This document shows positions 52,618 through 60,555 of a DNA stretch of 64,000 bases, in pieces. Source of the DNA: Streptomyces pyxinae (GTDB taxonomy: Bacteria > Actinomycetota > Actinomycetes > Streptomycetales > Streptomycetaceae); assembly GCF_024756275.1 (NCBI RefSeq), contig NZ_JANUGQ010000003.1, positions 62,001 through 126,000 on the forward strand, in the 5' to 3' direction. The position numbers and the translations under genes are program-made. Within the stretch, counting starts at the first letter, position 1. Each line of letters opens with the position of its first letter. The notes beneath the pieces were generated by a model, which worked only from the letters and a program-made list of their open reading frames with translations, was not told where the DNA came from and made no database searches.

Positions 52618-52842
52618 CCCGGCGGCCCGCCGCCGGGCCCCCTGGCCGCCCCGGCTCCGATCCGGCCCAGCCCCGCGGCCGTCCGGTCCGCCGCCGGGCA
52701 CCGGCCGCCCCGGTCGGCCGCACCGCACGGCCCGGCGTGCCCCGCACCCCGAAAGGGCCGTCGCTGAGCCTTACGGGTCCTTTGCCTACCCGACCGGCTC
52801 ACTCGTATTGATCGTTTAGTAGGCACGGTCGGCGGGGCGCAT

Positions 52843-52848
52843 TACGCT
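52843..52848 (+). promoter_or_regulatory. Leaderless-type -10 box of the LytR_C gene
   Basis: TACGCT ends 6 nt before the ATG at 52855; no Shine-Dalgarno follows, so a leaderless mRNA is predicted. The preceding 40 bp are unusually AT-rich (TATTGATCGTTTAGTAGG). Confidence 0.5.
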
Positions 52849-52854
52849 GCGCTC

Positions 52855-53490
52855 ATGAGCATGCTCACTCCCCCCGGCATGGGCAGGAAGTACCGCGTCA
52901 CGGGGACGGTCTACCCCCGGATGCGCCGCCCGCCGCGCCGCCGCCGGCTGCTGCTCGCGGCCCTCGCCGCGGTGCTCGTCCTGGGCCTGGGCGGCTGGGG
53001 AACCGTGCAGCTCGTCGATCTCTTCGCCGGGGACGGCTCCCGTACCGTCCGGGCCGCCGCGCCCGCCGCCTGCGAGCCGAAGAAGCCCGCAGCCCCCGTG
53101 CGGCCGGCGGTCGCGCTGCCGCCCCCGGGGCAGATCACCGTCAATGTCTACAACGCCACCCCGCGCGCCGGGCTCGCCAAGGCGACCGCCGACGAGCTGA
53201 AGAAGCGCGGCTTCGCCATCGGCAAGGTCGGCAACGCGCCCGTCGCCCTCGACAAGAAGGTGCCCGGCACCGGACTGCTGCTCGGCGGCACCGAGGCCGT
53301 GCAGGGCGCCTTCCCGGTGCTCGGCACCCAGCTGAAGGGCGCCCTCACCAGGACGGACACCCGGCCGACCGCCGATGTGGACCTGGTCATCGGTACGGCG
53401 TTCCAGGCGCTGACGCCCCCGAAGGACGCCACCGTCGCCCTCACCGCCCTGACCCGGCCGAAGCCCCTGCCCGAGCCGTCCGGCTGCTGA
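52855..53490 (+). CDS. LytR C-terminal domain membrane protein
   Basis: A 211-residue protein with a cytoplasmic basic N-terminus (RMRRPPRRRR), one membrane helix (about residues 31-50, LLLAALAAVLVLGLGGWGTV) and an extracellular LytR_C domain (about 95-200: VNVYNATPRAGLAKATADELKKRGFAIGKVGNAP ... VLIGTAFQAL-like). Such domains occur C-terminally in LytR-CpsA-Psr proteins and alone in actinobacteria, probably at the cell wall. The catalytic LCP domain is absent. ATG 52855 lies 6 nt after a -10 box. It follows the VapB-like gene and precedes upp convergently. Confidence 0.88.
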   Translation: MSMLTPPGMGRKYRVTGTVYPRMRRPPRRRRLLLAALAAVLVLGLGGWGTVQLVDLFAGDGSRTVRAAAPAACEPKKPAAPVRPAVALPPPGQITVNVYNATPRAGLAKATADELKKRGFAIGKVGNAPVALDKKVPGTGLLLGGTEAVQGAFPVLGTQLKGALTRTDTRPTADVDLVIGTAFQALTPPKDATVALTALTRPKPLPEPSGC

Positions 53491-53560
53491 GGCCCGCACC
53501 GCTCCGGCCGGAACCGCCACCGGGCTGTCCGGCCGCTCGCCCGTACGGCCACCGGGCCGG

Positions 53561-53608
53561 TCTTCCGTACGTATCCTCTTCCGTACGTACCCTCTTCCGT
53601 ACGTACAC
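53561..53608. repeat. 16-bp tandem repeat, three copies
   Basis: TCTTCCGTACGTA plus three variable bases occurs three times in a row (53561-53576, 53577-53592, 53593-53608). Each unit contains the palindrome TACGTA. It lies between the convergent LytR_C and upp genes. Confidence 0.8.
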
Positions 53609-53729
53609 ACGACGGGCCCGGCCGCCGGGTCGCCCGACGGCTTCGGCCGGCCGACCGGCCGGCCGCTCGTACCGGCTCACTCGACGATGCCGGCTCACTC
53701 GACGTGCCGGCCTCATCGACGGTGTCGGG

Positions 53730-54365
53730 TTACTCGGCCGTGCCGTACATCCGGTCGCCCGCGTCGCCGAGCCCCGGCACGATGTAGCCGTGCTCGTTGA
53801 GCCGCTCGTCCACCGAGGCGGTGACCACCGTCACCGGCGTACCGGCGAGTTCACGCTCCATCACCGCGACGCCCTCCGGCGCGGCCAGCAGCACCACGGC
53901 GGTGACGTCGTCCGCCCCCCGCTTGATCAGCTCCTGGATCGCCGCGACCAGCGTGCCACCGGTGGCCAGCATCGGGTCCAGCACATACACCTGACGCCCG
54001 GAGAGGTCCTCCGGCATCCGGGTCGCGTAGGTGGACGCCTCCAGGGTCTCCTCGTTGCGGATCATGCCGAGGAAGCCGACCTCGGCGGTCGGCAGCAGCC
54101 GCACCATGCCGTCGAGCATGCCGAGACCGGCCCGGAGGATGGGCACGACCAGCGGCTTCGGGGAGGACAGCTTCACCCCGGTGGTCCCGGTGACCGGGGT
54201 CTCGATGTCGACCTGCTCGGTGCGCACGTCCCGGGTCGCCTCATAGGCGAGCAGGGTGACCAGCTCGTCGGCGAGCCGCCGGAAGGTAGGGGAGTCGGTG
54301 CGCTTGTCGCGCAGCGTGGTGAGTTTGTGCGCCACCAGCGGGTGGTCGACGACGTGGATCCGCAT
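53730..54365 (-). CDS. upp: Uracil phosphoribosyltransferase
   Basis: A 211-residue enzyme converting uracil and PRPP to UMP (pyrimidine salvage). It begins [20 protein letters not shown] and has [14 protein letters not shown], the PRPP-binding loop [16 protein letters not shown] (near 130) and the uracil-binding end [16 protein letters not shown]. Full length. ATG 54365 lies 7 nt after a TACTGT box (54378-54373 on the minus strand); GGAGGG is also directly upstream. It is monocistronic and convergent to the LytR_C gene. Confidence 0.96.
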   Translation of the reverse strand: MRIHVVDHPLVAHKLTTLRDKRTDSPTFRRLADELVTLLAYEATRDVRTEQVDIETPVTGTTGVKLSSPKPLVVPILRAGLGMLDGMVRLLPTAEVGFLGMIRNEETLEASTYATRMPEDLSGRQVYVLDPMLATGGTLVAAIQELIKRGADDVTAVVLLAAPEGVAVMERELAGTPVTVVTASVDERLNEHGYIVPGLGDAGDRMYGTAE

Positions 54366-54451
54366 GCCCTCCACAGTAGCCCGCACTGGCATGCACCCAC
54401 GCCGGGGAGGGAAGCTGAGAAGGACGGACCCAGCCTGGGGGTGATGTCACG

Positions 54452-54694
54452 ATGCCGGAGCCGGAGCGGCCGAAGCCGGTGCGGGAGAGCCCGGAGGACC
54501 CGGCGAGCCCGCGCCCCGGCCGGGGGGCGGCCGACGGGGGCGAGGCCGAGAGCGACGCGGAGCGCAGGCGGCGCCGGGCCCAGTTCCTTCGCGAGCTGAA
54601 CGAGGCGAAGGCCCTGCGCGACCGGGTGCAGCCGCGCCGCGCCCGGGCGGTCAGAATGCGCCAGCAGATGCGGATGCGTACCTTCCGCTGGTGA
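54452..54694 (+). CDS. Conserved small basic protein
   Basis: An 80-residue protein with an acidic/Pro-rich first half (PEPERPKPVRESPEDP) and a strongly basic helical second half (AERRRRRAQFLRELNEAKALRDRVQPRRARAVRMRQQMRMRTFRW). The second half is conserved in Streptomyces at this locus between upp and tadA. It could bind nucleic acid, by charge only; no family with known function is recognised. ATG 54452 follows GGGGGTGAT at a normal distance. The start is about 85 bp from the divergent upp start. Confidence 0.75.
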   Translation: MPEPERPKPVRESPEDPASPRPGRGAADGGEAESDAERRRRRAQFLRELNEAKALRDRVQPRRARAVRMRQQMRMRTFRW

Positions 54695-55098
54695 TGATCG
54701 TCACCCTGAGTCACACGGCGCGCGCCACCGGCCAGGGACACGCCGGACACGCCGGACACAGCGGTCGTCACGCCGGTCGTCACTCCGGTCGTCACTCCGG
54801 TCGTACCGGCACCCCCGTACTTCCGGCGACGCCCCGCGGCCGGACCGCCTCCCGGGGCCGCCGGACGCCGACCGCCGGGTCCCGCCCCGCCCCGGCGCAC
54901 GGTCGCCGGGCCGCTCCACGGCGACGCGCGAGGCGGGGCGGGCGGTGACAGCGACGGGGTCGGGGACTCAGACTGGTGCACGACGCAAGAGCGGAACGCC
55001 TCTCCTGAGGGGTCCGTATCTGCCACGATTCCGGTTGGGCGGGGCACAGCAGGAGCGTTCCGCCCGATCGTCACACCTCTGATCAGTGGGAGAGTCAG
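54695..55098. other. Intergenic region with repeats and a long-range hairpin
   Basis: No gene is supported in this 404-bp gap. Bases 54762-54810 contain about four copies of a 12-bp unit (CGGTCGTCACTC and variants). GCGGAACGC (54991-54999) and GCGTTCCGC (55055-55063) are perfectly complementary and enclose 55 nt that are less GC-rich, which could be a structured 5' untranslated region of the tRNA-deaminase operon. Confidence 0.45.
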
Positions 55099-55635
55099 GT
55101 GTACTTCGCCGCACTGCTCGCGCGCACCGAAGACGGGTGGGAAGCGAGCGACACAGAGCTCGACGATGTGGAGACCCTGTCGGATCTGACCGATCTGGCA
55201 CGGGAAGCCTCGGTGGACGACGACACGGTCGTCGTCTACATCGAGCAGGAGGACGCGTGGTTCGGCATCGTCCGGGTGGAGGGCGAGGACGACCCGCGCA
55301 TCTATGTGTCGGACGGGGCCGCCGCCGCGCGCTCCTCGTACGGGGAGATCCTCACCAAGGAACTGCTGGGCGACGACCGGGACGACGACGGCACCGACCT
55401 GGACGCGCTGGACCTGGACGGCACCGAGGACGGGGAGCCGCTGGACGACGAGGAGGAGGAGGAGGAGACGCCCCCGCCGGCCGCCGACGCCGTACCCGCC
55501 GCACCGGTCGGGGACCGGCTGCTCCTGGCCGACCTCGGCCTGTCCGAGAAGGGACTGCTGGCGCTCGGCCCGGACGCGCTGGCGGAGATCGCGGACGCGC
55601 TCGGCGCCGCGGAGGTACTGGAGACCGTCCGCTAG
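55099..55635 (+). CDS. tRNA adenosine deaminase-associated protein
   Basis: A 178-residue acidic protein found directly upstream of tadA in actinobacteria. It begins MYFAALLARTEDGWEASDTELDDVETLSDLTDLARE, continues VVVYIEQEDAWFGIVRVEGEDDPRIYVSDGAAAARSSYGEIL, has a very acidic middle (DDDGTDLDALDLDGTEDGEPLDDEEEEEE), and ends with LLLADLGLSEKGLLALGPDALAEIADALG. Its partnership with TadA is inferred from gene neighbourhood. GTG 55099 has GGGAGAG upstream. The stop at 55635 touches the region where tadA may start. Confidence 0.88.
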   Translation: MYFAALLARTEDGWEASDTELDDVETLSDLTDLAREASVDDDTVVVYIEQEDAWFGIVRVEGEDDPRIYVSDGAAAARSSYGEILTKELLGDDRDDDGTDLDALDLDGTEDGEPLDDEEEEEETPPPAADAVPAAPVGDRLLLADLGLSEKGLLALGPDALAEIADALGAAEVLETVR

Positions 55636-55850
55636 TGCACGACCCCCTGTCCTCGCCGGCCCCGCCGTCCCCCGCGACTCCTCCGCCGTCCGGGTCCCCG
55701 TCCCCGTCGTCCCCGTCCTCCTCCTCGTCCTTGTCGTCCGCGTCGTCCTTCTCGTCCTCGTCATCCTCCTCGCCCCCGTCGCCCTCCTCGGTGCCGGGCC
55801 CCTCCGCGTCCCCTCCCGCCGATCCCGTACGCGACCCGTGGCGGGCGCCC

Positions 55851-56288
55851 ATGCGTCTCGCCCTGGCGGAGGCGGCGCGGGCGGCGCGGGCCGGCGAGGT
55901 GCCGGTCGGCGCGGTCGTGCTCGCCCCCGGCGGGCCGGAGGCACCGGTGCTGGCCGCCGGTCACAACGAGCGCGAGACCACCGGCGATCCGACGGCGCAC
56001 GCCGAGGTGCTGGCGCTGCGCCGGGCGGCCGGGCGGCTCGGTGAGTGGCGGCTGGCCGACTGCACCCTCGTCGTCACCCTGGAACCCTGTGTGATGTGCG
56101 CGGGCGCGCTCGTTCAGGCCCGGGTGGGCCGGCTGGTGTTCGGGGCGCTGGACGAGAAGGCGGGCGCGGTGGGTTCGCTCTGGGACCTGGTAAGGGACCG
56201 GCGGCTGAACCACCGCCCCGAGGTGGTGCACGGGGTGCTGGCGGACGCCTGCTCCGGGCTGCTGACCGACTTCTTCCGCTCCCTCTGA
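55851..56288 (+). CDS. tadA: tRNA adenosine(34) deaminase TadA
   Basis: A 145-residue zinc deaminase converting adenosine 34 to inosine in tRNA-Arg(ACG). It has the zinc/catalytic motifs HAEV (near 47, TAHAEVLALRRAAG) and PCVMCAGAL (near 77), plus GALDEKAGAVGSLWDLVRDRRLNHRPEV. ATG 55851 begins the conserved MRLALAEAARAA. The frame is open back to a GTG at 55635 that overlaps the end of the associated-protein gene; the 72 extra residues are almost entirely Ser and Pro, so if translated they form a disordered tail. I prefer the short form. Confidence 0.9.
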   Translation: MRLALAEAARAARAGEVPVGAVVLAPGGPEAPVLAAGHNERETTGDPTAHAEVLALRRAAGRLGEWRLADCTLVVTLEPCVMCAGALVQARVGRLVFGALDEKAGAVGSLWDLVRDRRLNHRPEVVHGVLADACSGLLTDFFRSL

Positions 56289-56362
56289 CCCGCCCCGCCC
56301 CACGCCACCGCGCTCCACGGCGGATTTCTCCGAAGCGGCATCTTTGGTCTAAGCTCTCTCTC

Positions 56363-56447
56363 GGTAGCGTGTCCGAGCGGCCGAAGGAGCTCGCCTCGAA
56401 AGCGAGTGTGGCGCAAGTCACCGAGGGTTCAAATCCCTCCGCTACCG
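56363..56447 (+). tRNA. tRNA-Ser (anticodon CGA)
   Basis: The 7-bp acceptor stem GGTAGCG (56363-56369) pairs with CGCTACC (56440-56446). The anticodon arm CTCGC-CTCGAAA-GCGAG gives CGA, reading UCG serine codons. The D-arm (GTCCGAGCGGCCGAAGGAG), a long variable arm typical of class II tRNA-Ser (TGTGGCGCAAGTCACC) and the T-arm (GAGGGTTCAAATCCCTC) are complete. CCA is not encoded. Confidence 0.97.
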
Positions 56448-56454
56448 CTCTTCA

Positions 56455-56488
56455 CGAAGGGGCGGTCCCGTACGGGGCCGCCCCTTCG
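56455..56488 (+). terminator. tRNA-Ser terminator
   Basis: CGAAGGGGCGG (56455-56465) pairs perfectly with CCGCCCCTTCG (56478-56488), with an inner CCCGTACGGG palindrome in the loop, followed by GCGTTTGT. It ends the tRNA transcript 8 nt after the gene. Confidence 0.85.
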
Positions 56489-56574
56489 AGCGTTTGTCTC
56501 GCACCCGGGACGGCCCTCGGAAGCTCGGTTAGACTCACCCGACCGCCCAGGGGATCACAGGGGGAGCAGGGCAG

Positions 56575-56739
56575 ATGGTGCAGGCGAAGAAGATCTCGCT
56601 CTATGTCCTTGTCGTCTTCGTGCTGTACACGATCATCACCTCCCCCGAACGGGCCGCCGATCTGGTGCAGGTAGGGTTCGAGGGCATTTCCAGCGCCGCG
56701 CAGGGCGTCGGCGACTTCATGACCGCGATCATCAACTAG
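56575..56739 (+). CDS. Small conserved membrane protein (54 aa)
   Basis: A 54-residue protein MVQAKKISLYVLVVFVLYTI... with one transmembrane helix (about 8-22) and a conserved C-terminus DLVQVGFEGISSAAQGVGDFMTAIIN seen in other streptomycetes at this locus. The ATG at 56575 follows GGGGGAGCAGG. TAGACT (56530-56535) is a fair -10 box 33-45 nt upstream. Function unknown. It precedes the Dabb-domain gene by 39 bp and may be co-transcribed with it. Confidence 0.8.
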   Translation: MVQAKKISLYVLVVFVLYTIITSPERAADLVQVGFEGISSAAQGVGDFMTAIIN

Positions 56740-56778
56740 CCCGCGCCCGGGCCGGCTTGCCACCCTCAGGGAGTCCGA

Positions 56779-57072
56779 GTGATCCGCCATCTGGTCCTGT
56801 TCAAGCTCAACGAGGGCGTGACGCGCGACGAGCCCCGGGTCGTCGCCGGCGCCAAGGCGTTCGAGGAGCTCGGCGGCCTCGTCCCGGAGCTGACGTTCTG
56901 GGAGTGCGCCTGGAACATCACCGACCGGCCCATCGCGTACGACTTCGCCATCAACTCGGCCGTCGCGGACCGGGACGCCCTGCGCCGCTACATCGAGCAC
57001 CCGGCCCACCAGGCCGCCGCCGGGCAGTGGCGGGAGTTCGCCACCTGGGTGATCGCGGACTACGAGTTCTGA
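56779..57072 (+). CDS. Dabb family protein (stress-responsive A/B-barrel)
   Basis: A 97-residue protein of the dimeric alpha/beta-barrel (Dabb) family. It starts [18 protein letters not shown] and has [47 protein letters not shown], with the conserved YxxHPxHQ motif. Bacterial members may act as small stress proteins or cyclase-like chaperones; no substrate is known. GTG 56779 follows AGGGAG. It is just downstream of the 54-residue membrane protein and upstream of sigF. Confidence 0.9.
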   Translation: MIRHLVLFKLNEGVTRDEPRVVAGAKAFEELGGLVPELTFWECAWNITDRPIAYDFAINSAVADRDALRRYIEHPAHQAAAGQWREFATWVIADYEF

Positions 57073-57247
57073 CTCGTCCGAGCCCCCCGGCGCCGGTCCG
57101 CCGCCCCACCCTCCGGCCTTCCTCCGGCCCCCGGCCTCCGTACCACCCGTGGCACGGAGGCCTTTTCATGCCGTCGACCGCCAACACGGTGGCGGCCGGT
57201 GCTTGCACAGGCTGGACATGTCTTGTGATGCTATGACCGCTTTTGCC

Positions 57248-57275
57248 GGGTTAATTAGCCCTAATTGTCCTAATT
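57248..57275 (+). promoter_or_regulatory. AT-rich phased TAATT repeats upstream of sigF
   Basis: Three TAATT elements lie at 57252, 57262 and 57271, i.e. about one helical turn apart, within 30 bp directly before the sigF ribosome-binding site. The first is part of GGGTTAATTAGCCC (57248-57261), which is repeated with one change at 58140-58153. GGGTTA resembles the -10 box of sigma-B/F-type promoters (GGGTAT/C). Such AT-richness is exceptional in this genome and suggests regulator or sigma-factor binding. Confidence 0.5.
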
Positions 57276-57295
57276 GGAGAGGGGTGGCATCGACC

Positions 57296-58132
57296 GTGCC
57301 GGCCAGTACGACGCCTCACCAGGTGCCGCCCCAGAACGAGCCGGAGACCCGCGCCCAGCAGCGCCAGGGACGCGCCGCCGACACCCGGGCGCTCACCCAG
57401 GTGCTCTTCGCCCAGCTGAAGCAGCTGGAGCCGGGCACCGCCGAGCACGACCGGGTGCGCGGGGCGCTCATCGAGGCCAATCTGCCCCTGGTGCGGTACG
57501 CGGCGGCCCGCTTCCGGTCCCGGAACGAGCCCATGGAGGACGTGGTCCAGGTCGGCACCATCGGGCTCATCAACGCCATCGACCGGTTCGACCCGGACCG
57601 GGGCGTCCAGTTCCCGACCTTCGCCATGCCGACCGTGGTCGGCGAGATCAAGCGGTACTTCCGGGACAACGTCCGGACTGTCCATGTACCGCGCCGGCTG
57701 CACGAACTCTGGGTGCAGGTCAACGGCGCCACCGAGGACCTGACCACGGCACACGGCCGGTCACCGACCACGGCCGAGATCGCGGAGCGGCTGAAGATCT
57801 CCGAGGACGAGGTGCTCTCCTGCATCGAGGCGGGACGGTCCTACCACGCCACCTCCCTGGAGGCGGCCCAGGAGGGCGACGGACTGCCCGGACTGCTCGA
57901 CCGGCTCGGCTACGAGGACCCCGCCCTGGCCGGGGTGGAGCACCGCGACCTCGTCCGGCATCTGCTCGTCCAGCTCCCCGAGCGGGAGCAGCGGATCCTG
58001 ATGCTCAGGTATTACAACAATTTGACTCAGTCTCAGATCAGTCAGGAACTGGGCGTCTCCCAGATGCATGTCTCCCGGCTGCTGGCCCGCAGTTTCGCCC
58101 GTCTCAGGTCCGCAAACAGAATCGACGCCTAA
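57296..58132 (+). CDS. sigF: RNA polymerase sigma factor SigF (SigB/F/G type)
   Basis: A 278-residue alternative sigma factor of the SigB/SigF/SigG subfamily. Region 2 reads [53 protein letters not shown], region 3 follows, and region 4 is [40 protein letters not shown]. In S. coelicolor SigF acts late in spore maturation. The N-terminus [12 protein letters not shown] matches, from memory, the S. coelicolor protein, which favours sigF. GTG 57296 was chosen for that reason and because AGGGGTGG lies 8 nt upstream; GTG 57284 is possible. No anti-sigma or anti-anti-sigma gene adjoins it. Confidence 0.88.
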   Translation: MPASTTPHQVPPQNEPETRAQQRQGRAADTRALTQVLFAQLKQLEPGTAEHDRVRGALIEANLPLVRYAAARFRSRNEPMEDVVQVGTIGLINAIDRFDPDRGVQFPTFAMPTVVGEIKRYFRDNVRTVHVPRRLHELWVQVNGATEDLTTAHGRSPTTAEIAERLKISEDEVLSCIEAGRSYHATSLEAAQEGDGLPGLLDRLGYEDPALAGVEHRDLVRHLLVQLPEREQRILMLRYYNNLTQSQISQELGVSQMHVSRLLARSFARLRSANRIDA

Positions 58133-58139
58133 CCTGATT

Positions 58140-58153
58140 GGGTAAATTAGCCC
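58140..58153 (+). promoter_or_regulatory. Second copy of the GGGTWAATTAGCCC element
   Basis: GGGTAAATTAGCCC at 58140-58153 differs in one base from the element at 57248-57261. It starts 8 bp after the sigF stop and lies 211 bp before the sigN-like gene. GGGTAA resembles a SigB/F-family -10 box, so it may belong to a sigN promoter under stress-sigma control. Confidence 0.4.
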
Positions 58154-58364
58154 GGCCTCGGTCGGGCGGCCAAAAGCCACATACCCCCACCTCTCGGCGC
58201 GGATCCCCCTCTCACATGTCGACAAGTCACTACAGCGTGTTGCCGACATGTGACATTCTGCTGGAACCGCGTTTGCCGCAGTCCCGCCGCCGGTATTCAG
58301 GTGGAGGCTGCGTTCCTTCGATGGTCGCGGCCTCGCGACCGTTCCGCGACCTCAAGGGGGTGGC

Positions 58365-59288
58365 ATGTCCGCAGAACAGGGCAGCTCGAAGGTGCTCACG
58401 CTCACGCCCGAAGAAGCGTCCGCGCAGACGGTGGCGGGGCCGGTCATGGGGCCGGTCGCGGAACCGGCCGGGCCGGGCGGGGCCCCCGCCGCGCTCCTCG
58501 GCACCTCGGAGGCCATCGACACCCGTACGCTCTCCCGTTCCCTGTTCCTCCGGCTGCGTGCCCTCGACACGCAGGGCGTAGGCCAGGACGCCCCGGAGCG
58601 GACGTATGTACGCGACACCCTCATCGAGCTGAACCTGCCGCTGGTGCGGTACGCGGCGGCCCGCTTCCGGTCCCGGAACGAGCCGATGGAGGACATCGTC
58701 CAGGTGGGCACCATCGGGCTGATCAAGGCGATCGACCGGTTCGACTGCGAACGGGGCGTGGAGTTCCCGACGTTCGCGATGCCGACCGTGGTCGGGGAGA
58801 TCAAGCGCTTCTTCCGTGACACCTCCTGGTCGGTACGGGTGCCGCGCCGCCTCCAGGAGCTGCGGCTGGCGCTGACCAAGGCGGGGGACGAACTGGCCCA
58901 GAAGCTCGACCGCTCGCCGACGGTGGCCGAACTCGCGGCCGTTCTGGGGGTGTCGGAGGAGGACGTCGTCGACGGCCTCGCGGTGGGGAACGCGTACACC
59001 GCCTCCTCGCTCGACTCGCCCTCGCCCGAGGACGACGGCGGCGAGGGCTCGCTGGCGGACCGGCTGGGCTACGAGGACGCGGCGCTGGAGGGCGTCGAGT
59101 ACCGGGAGTCGCTGAAGCCGCTGCTGGCCAAGCTGCCGCCGAGGGAGCGGCAGATCATCATGCTGCGATTCTTCGCCAATATGACGCAGTCGCAGATCGG
59201 CGAGGAGGTCGGCATCTCCCAGATGCATGTCTCCCGGCTACTCACCCGCACCCTGGCCCAGCTCCGCGAGGGCCTGATCTCCGACTGA
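58365..59288 (+). CDS. sigN: RNA polymerase sigma factor of the SigB/F/G type (SigN-like)
   Basis: A 307-residue sigma factor closely related to the preceding one (identical [11 protein letters not shown] block and [13 protein letters not shown] block), with N-terminal MSAEQGSSKVLTLTPEE and region 4 [41 protein letters not shown]. Order and sequence fit SigN, which in S. coelicolor lies next to sigF and is active in a specific stage of aerial hyphae. ATG 58365 follows a strong AAGGGGGTGGC. The two sigma genes may have arisen by tandem duplication. The symbol is assigned by gene order and remembered sequence, so it is tentative. Confidence 0.8.
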   Translation: MSAEQGSSKVLTLTPEEASAQTVAGPVMGPVAEPAGPGGAPAALLGTSEAIDTRTLSRSLFLRLRALDTQGVGQDAPERTYVRDTLIELNLPLVRYAAARFRSRNEPMEDIVQVGTIGLIKAIDRFDCERGVEFPTFAMPTVVGEIKRFFRDTSWSVRVPRRLQELRLALTKAGDELAQKLDRSPTVAELAAVLGVSEEDVVDGLAVGNAYTASSLDSPSPEDDGGEGSLADRLGYEDAALEGVEYRESLKPLLAKLPPRERQIIMLRFFANMTQSQIGEEVGISQMHVSRLLTRTLAQLREGLISD

Positions 59289-59425
59289 TCTCCGGCCGAT
59301 CTCCGGCCAGTTGATCTCCACCTGACTGGTCGCTGGCCGACCGATCTCCGCCCGGCCGATCTTCGCCTGACCGGTCTCCGGCCGGCCGATCTCCGCCTGA
59401 CTGGTCGCTGGCCGGCCGAAGATCG
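59289..59425. repeat. Degenerate CCGATCTCCG tandem repeat
   Basis: About eight to ten degenerate units based on (GGC)CGATCTCCG and CTGACTGGTCGCTGG fill the space after the sigN-like stop. They lie in the gene-free gap 59289-59595 and encode nothing recognisable. Confidence 0.7.
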
Positions 59426-59432
59426 GCCGGCC
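59410..59432 (+). terminator. Hairpin terminator after the sigN-like gene
   Basis: GGCCGGCCGA-AGA-TCGGCCGGCC is a perfect 10-bp stem with a 3-nt loop, followed by a C-run. It probably ends the sigF-sigN transcript. Confidence 0.7.
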
Positions 59433-59595
59433 CCCGGCTGAGCCACGCGTACGTCTCGCACGGTGCGCGCGACGGAAAGAGCGGCGGCGCCACGGGTCCG
59501 GGCCCGGGGTGCCGCCGCTCTTCGTGTCCGCTCCTTCTTGTACGCCTATATACGCGCAGGTGCGCGGGCCCCGGTGAGGCGGGCGCGCGAGGAGA

Positions 59596-59814
59596 TCAGC
59601 CGACGGCCAGCCACACCACCGCGGCGACGATCACCACGGCCGCCACGATCCCGGCGATCACGCCGACCCGGGGGCCCGACGAGGCCGCCGGGGGCGGGGT
59701 GTGCCGGCGGCTCTGTGGCGCGCCCTCGTCGACGAAGGCGCGGAACATCTGCGTGCTGCCGGCGGGGTCGTGGTGGCCCTCGGGGCCCTGGGGAGCATGG
59801 GGGTTGTGTGCCAT
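59596..59814 (-). CDS. Small single-pass membrane protein
   Basis: A 72-residue protein with a His/Pro-rich soluble N-terminus (MAHNPHAPQGPEGHHDPAGSTQMFRAFVDEGAPQSRRHTPPP) and one C-terminal membrane helix (about 50-71, VGVIAGIVAAVVIVAAVVWLAVG). The segment STQMFRAFV is conserved in streptomycete homologues. Function unknown. ATG 59814 lies 8 nt after a TAGGGT hexamer (59828-59823 on the minus strand) without a Shine-Dalgarno, so a leaderless or near-leaderless mRNA is likely. It diverges from the marR-type gene. Confidence 0.75.
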   Translation of the reverse strand: MAHNPHAPQGPEGHHDPAGSTQMFRAFVDEGAPQSRRHTPPPAASSGPRVGVIAGIVAAVVIVAAVVWLAVG

Positions 59815-59933
59815 GGGCCAGGACCCTAGCGAAACCGGGCGGACCGCCCAACCCGCGGCCGCCCCTACCGGGGTCGCTGCGGATCATTGACCGATTCTTT
59901 GCCGTGACTTGGTACGTCTTGGTCCATTTTCGT

Positions 59934-59976
59934 TTGCCTGTGGCAACCAACCTCTTCTATGGTTGCCCTAAGCAAC
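59934..59976 (+). promoter_or_regulatory. MarR-type promoter with two TTGC/GCAA operators
   Basis: TTGCC-TGT-GGCAA (59934-59946) and GTTGC-CCTAA-GCAAC (59962-59976) are two inverted repeats sharing the TTGC...GCAA core. They flank a promoter with -35 TTGCCT (59934-59939) and -10 TATGGT (59958-59963), spacer 18 bp. One operator covers the -35, the other the start point, the usual arrangement for autorepression by the MarR protein at 59994. Confidence 0.7.
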
Positions 59977-59993
59977 AAGAAGCTGGGGGTGCC

Positions 59994-60452
59994 ATGGCGG
60001 AACGGAGTCAGTACGAGGAACTGGCGCGGCAACTGAGCGCGATCGGTGCTGTGAAGCGCGGTCTCGCCCGGATGCTGCCCGCCGAGTGTCCCGCCGGATC
60101 CGCCGCCGTCCTGGCCTTCCTCGACCGGTACGGCGAGATGCGGATGAGCCGCCTCGCCGAGCTGCTCGCCGTCGACATGTCGGTGACCAGCCGGCATGTG
60201 GCCCATGTCGCGGAGCGCGGCTGGATCGAGCGGGAGCCGGACCCGGGTGACAAGCGGTCCCGGATCCTGCGGCTCACCGCCTCGGGCAAGAAGCTGCTGG
60301 ACGAGCTGGGCCGGCGCTCGGCGGACCTGGTCGCCCACCACCTGAGCGACTGGTCCGACGACGAGGTCGGGCAGCTCAACGCCATGCTGGCCCGGCTCCG
60401 GGACTCGTTCGGGGACTGCCGGAGCCACGCCACCCGTACGACCGCTTATTGA
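59994..60452 (+). CDS. MarR family transcriptional regulator
   Basis: A 152-residue winged-helix regulator: dimerisation helices at both ends and a DNA-binding core RMSRLAELLAVDMSVTSRHVAHVAERGWIEREPDPGDKRSRILRLTASG, where DKRSRILRLT is the wing. MarR proteins usually repress an adjacent exporter and release DNA on binding an aromatic or amphipathic ligand. Here the exporter is the MFS gene 103 bp downstream on the same strand. ATG 59994 follows GGGGGT. The two TTGC/GCAA inverted repeats upstream are its probable operators. Confidence 0.92.
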   Translation: MAERSQYEELARQLSAIGAVKRGLARMLPAECPAGSAAVLAFLDRYGEMRMSRLAELLAVDMSVTSRHVAHVAERGWIEREPDPGDKRSRILRLTASGKKLLDELGRRSADLVAHHLSDWSDDEVGQLNAMLARLRDSFGDCRSHATRTTAY

Positions 60453-60555
60453 CGGTCTCCGGCCGGCGCGGATTCCGTACGCCGGCATCCGGCGCCGGCC
60501 GGCACCGACCGGTCACGACGTACACGACAGGCACACGCACACGTAAAGGAAGTTC

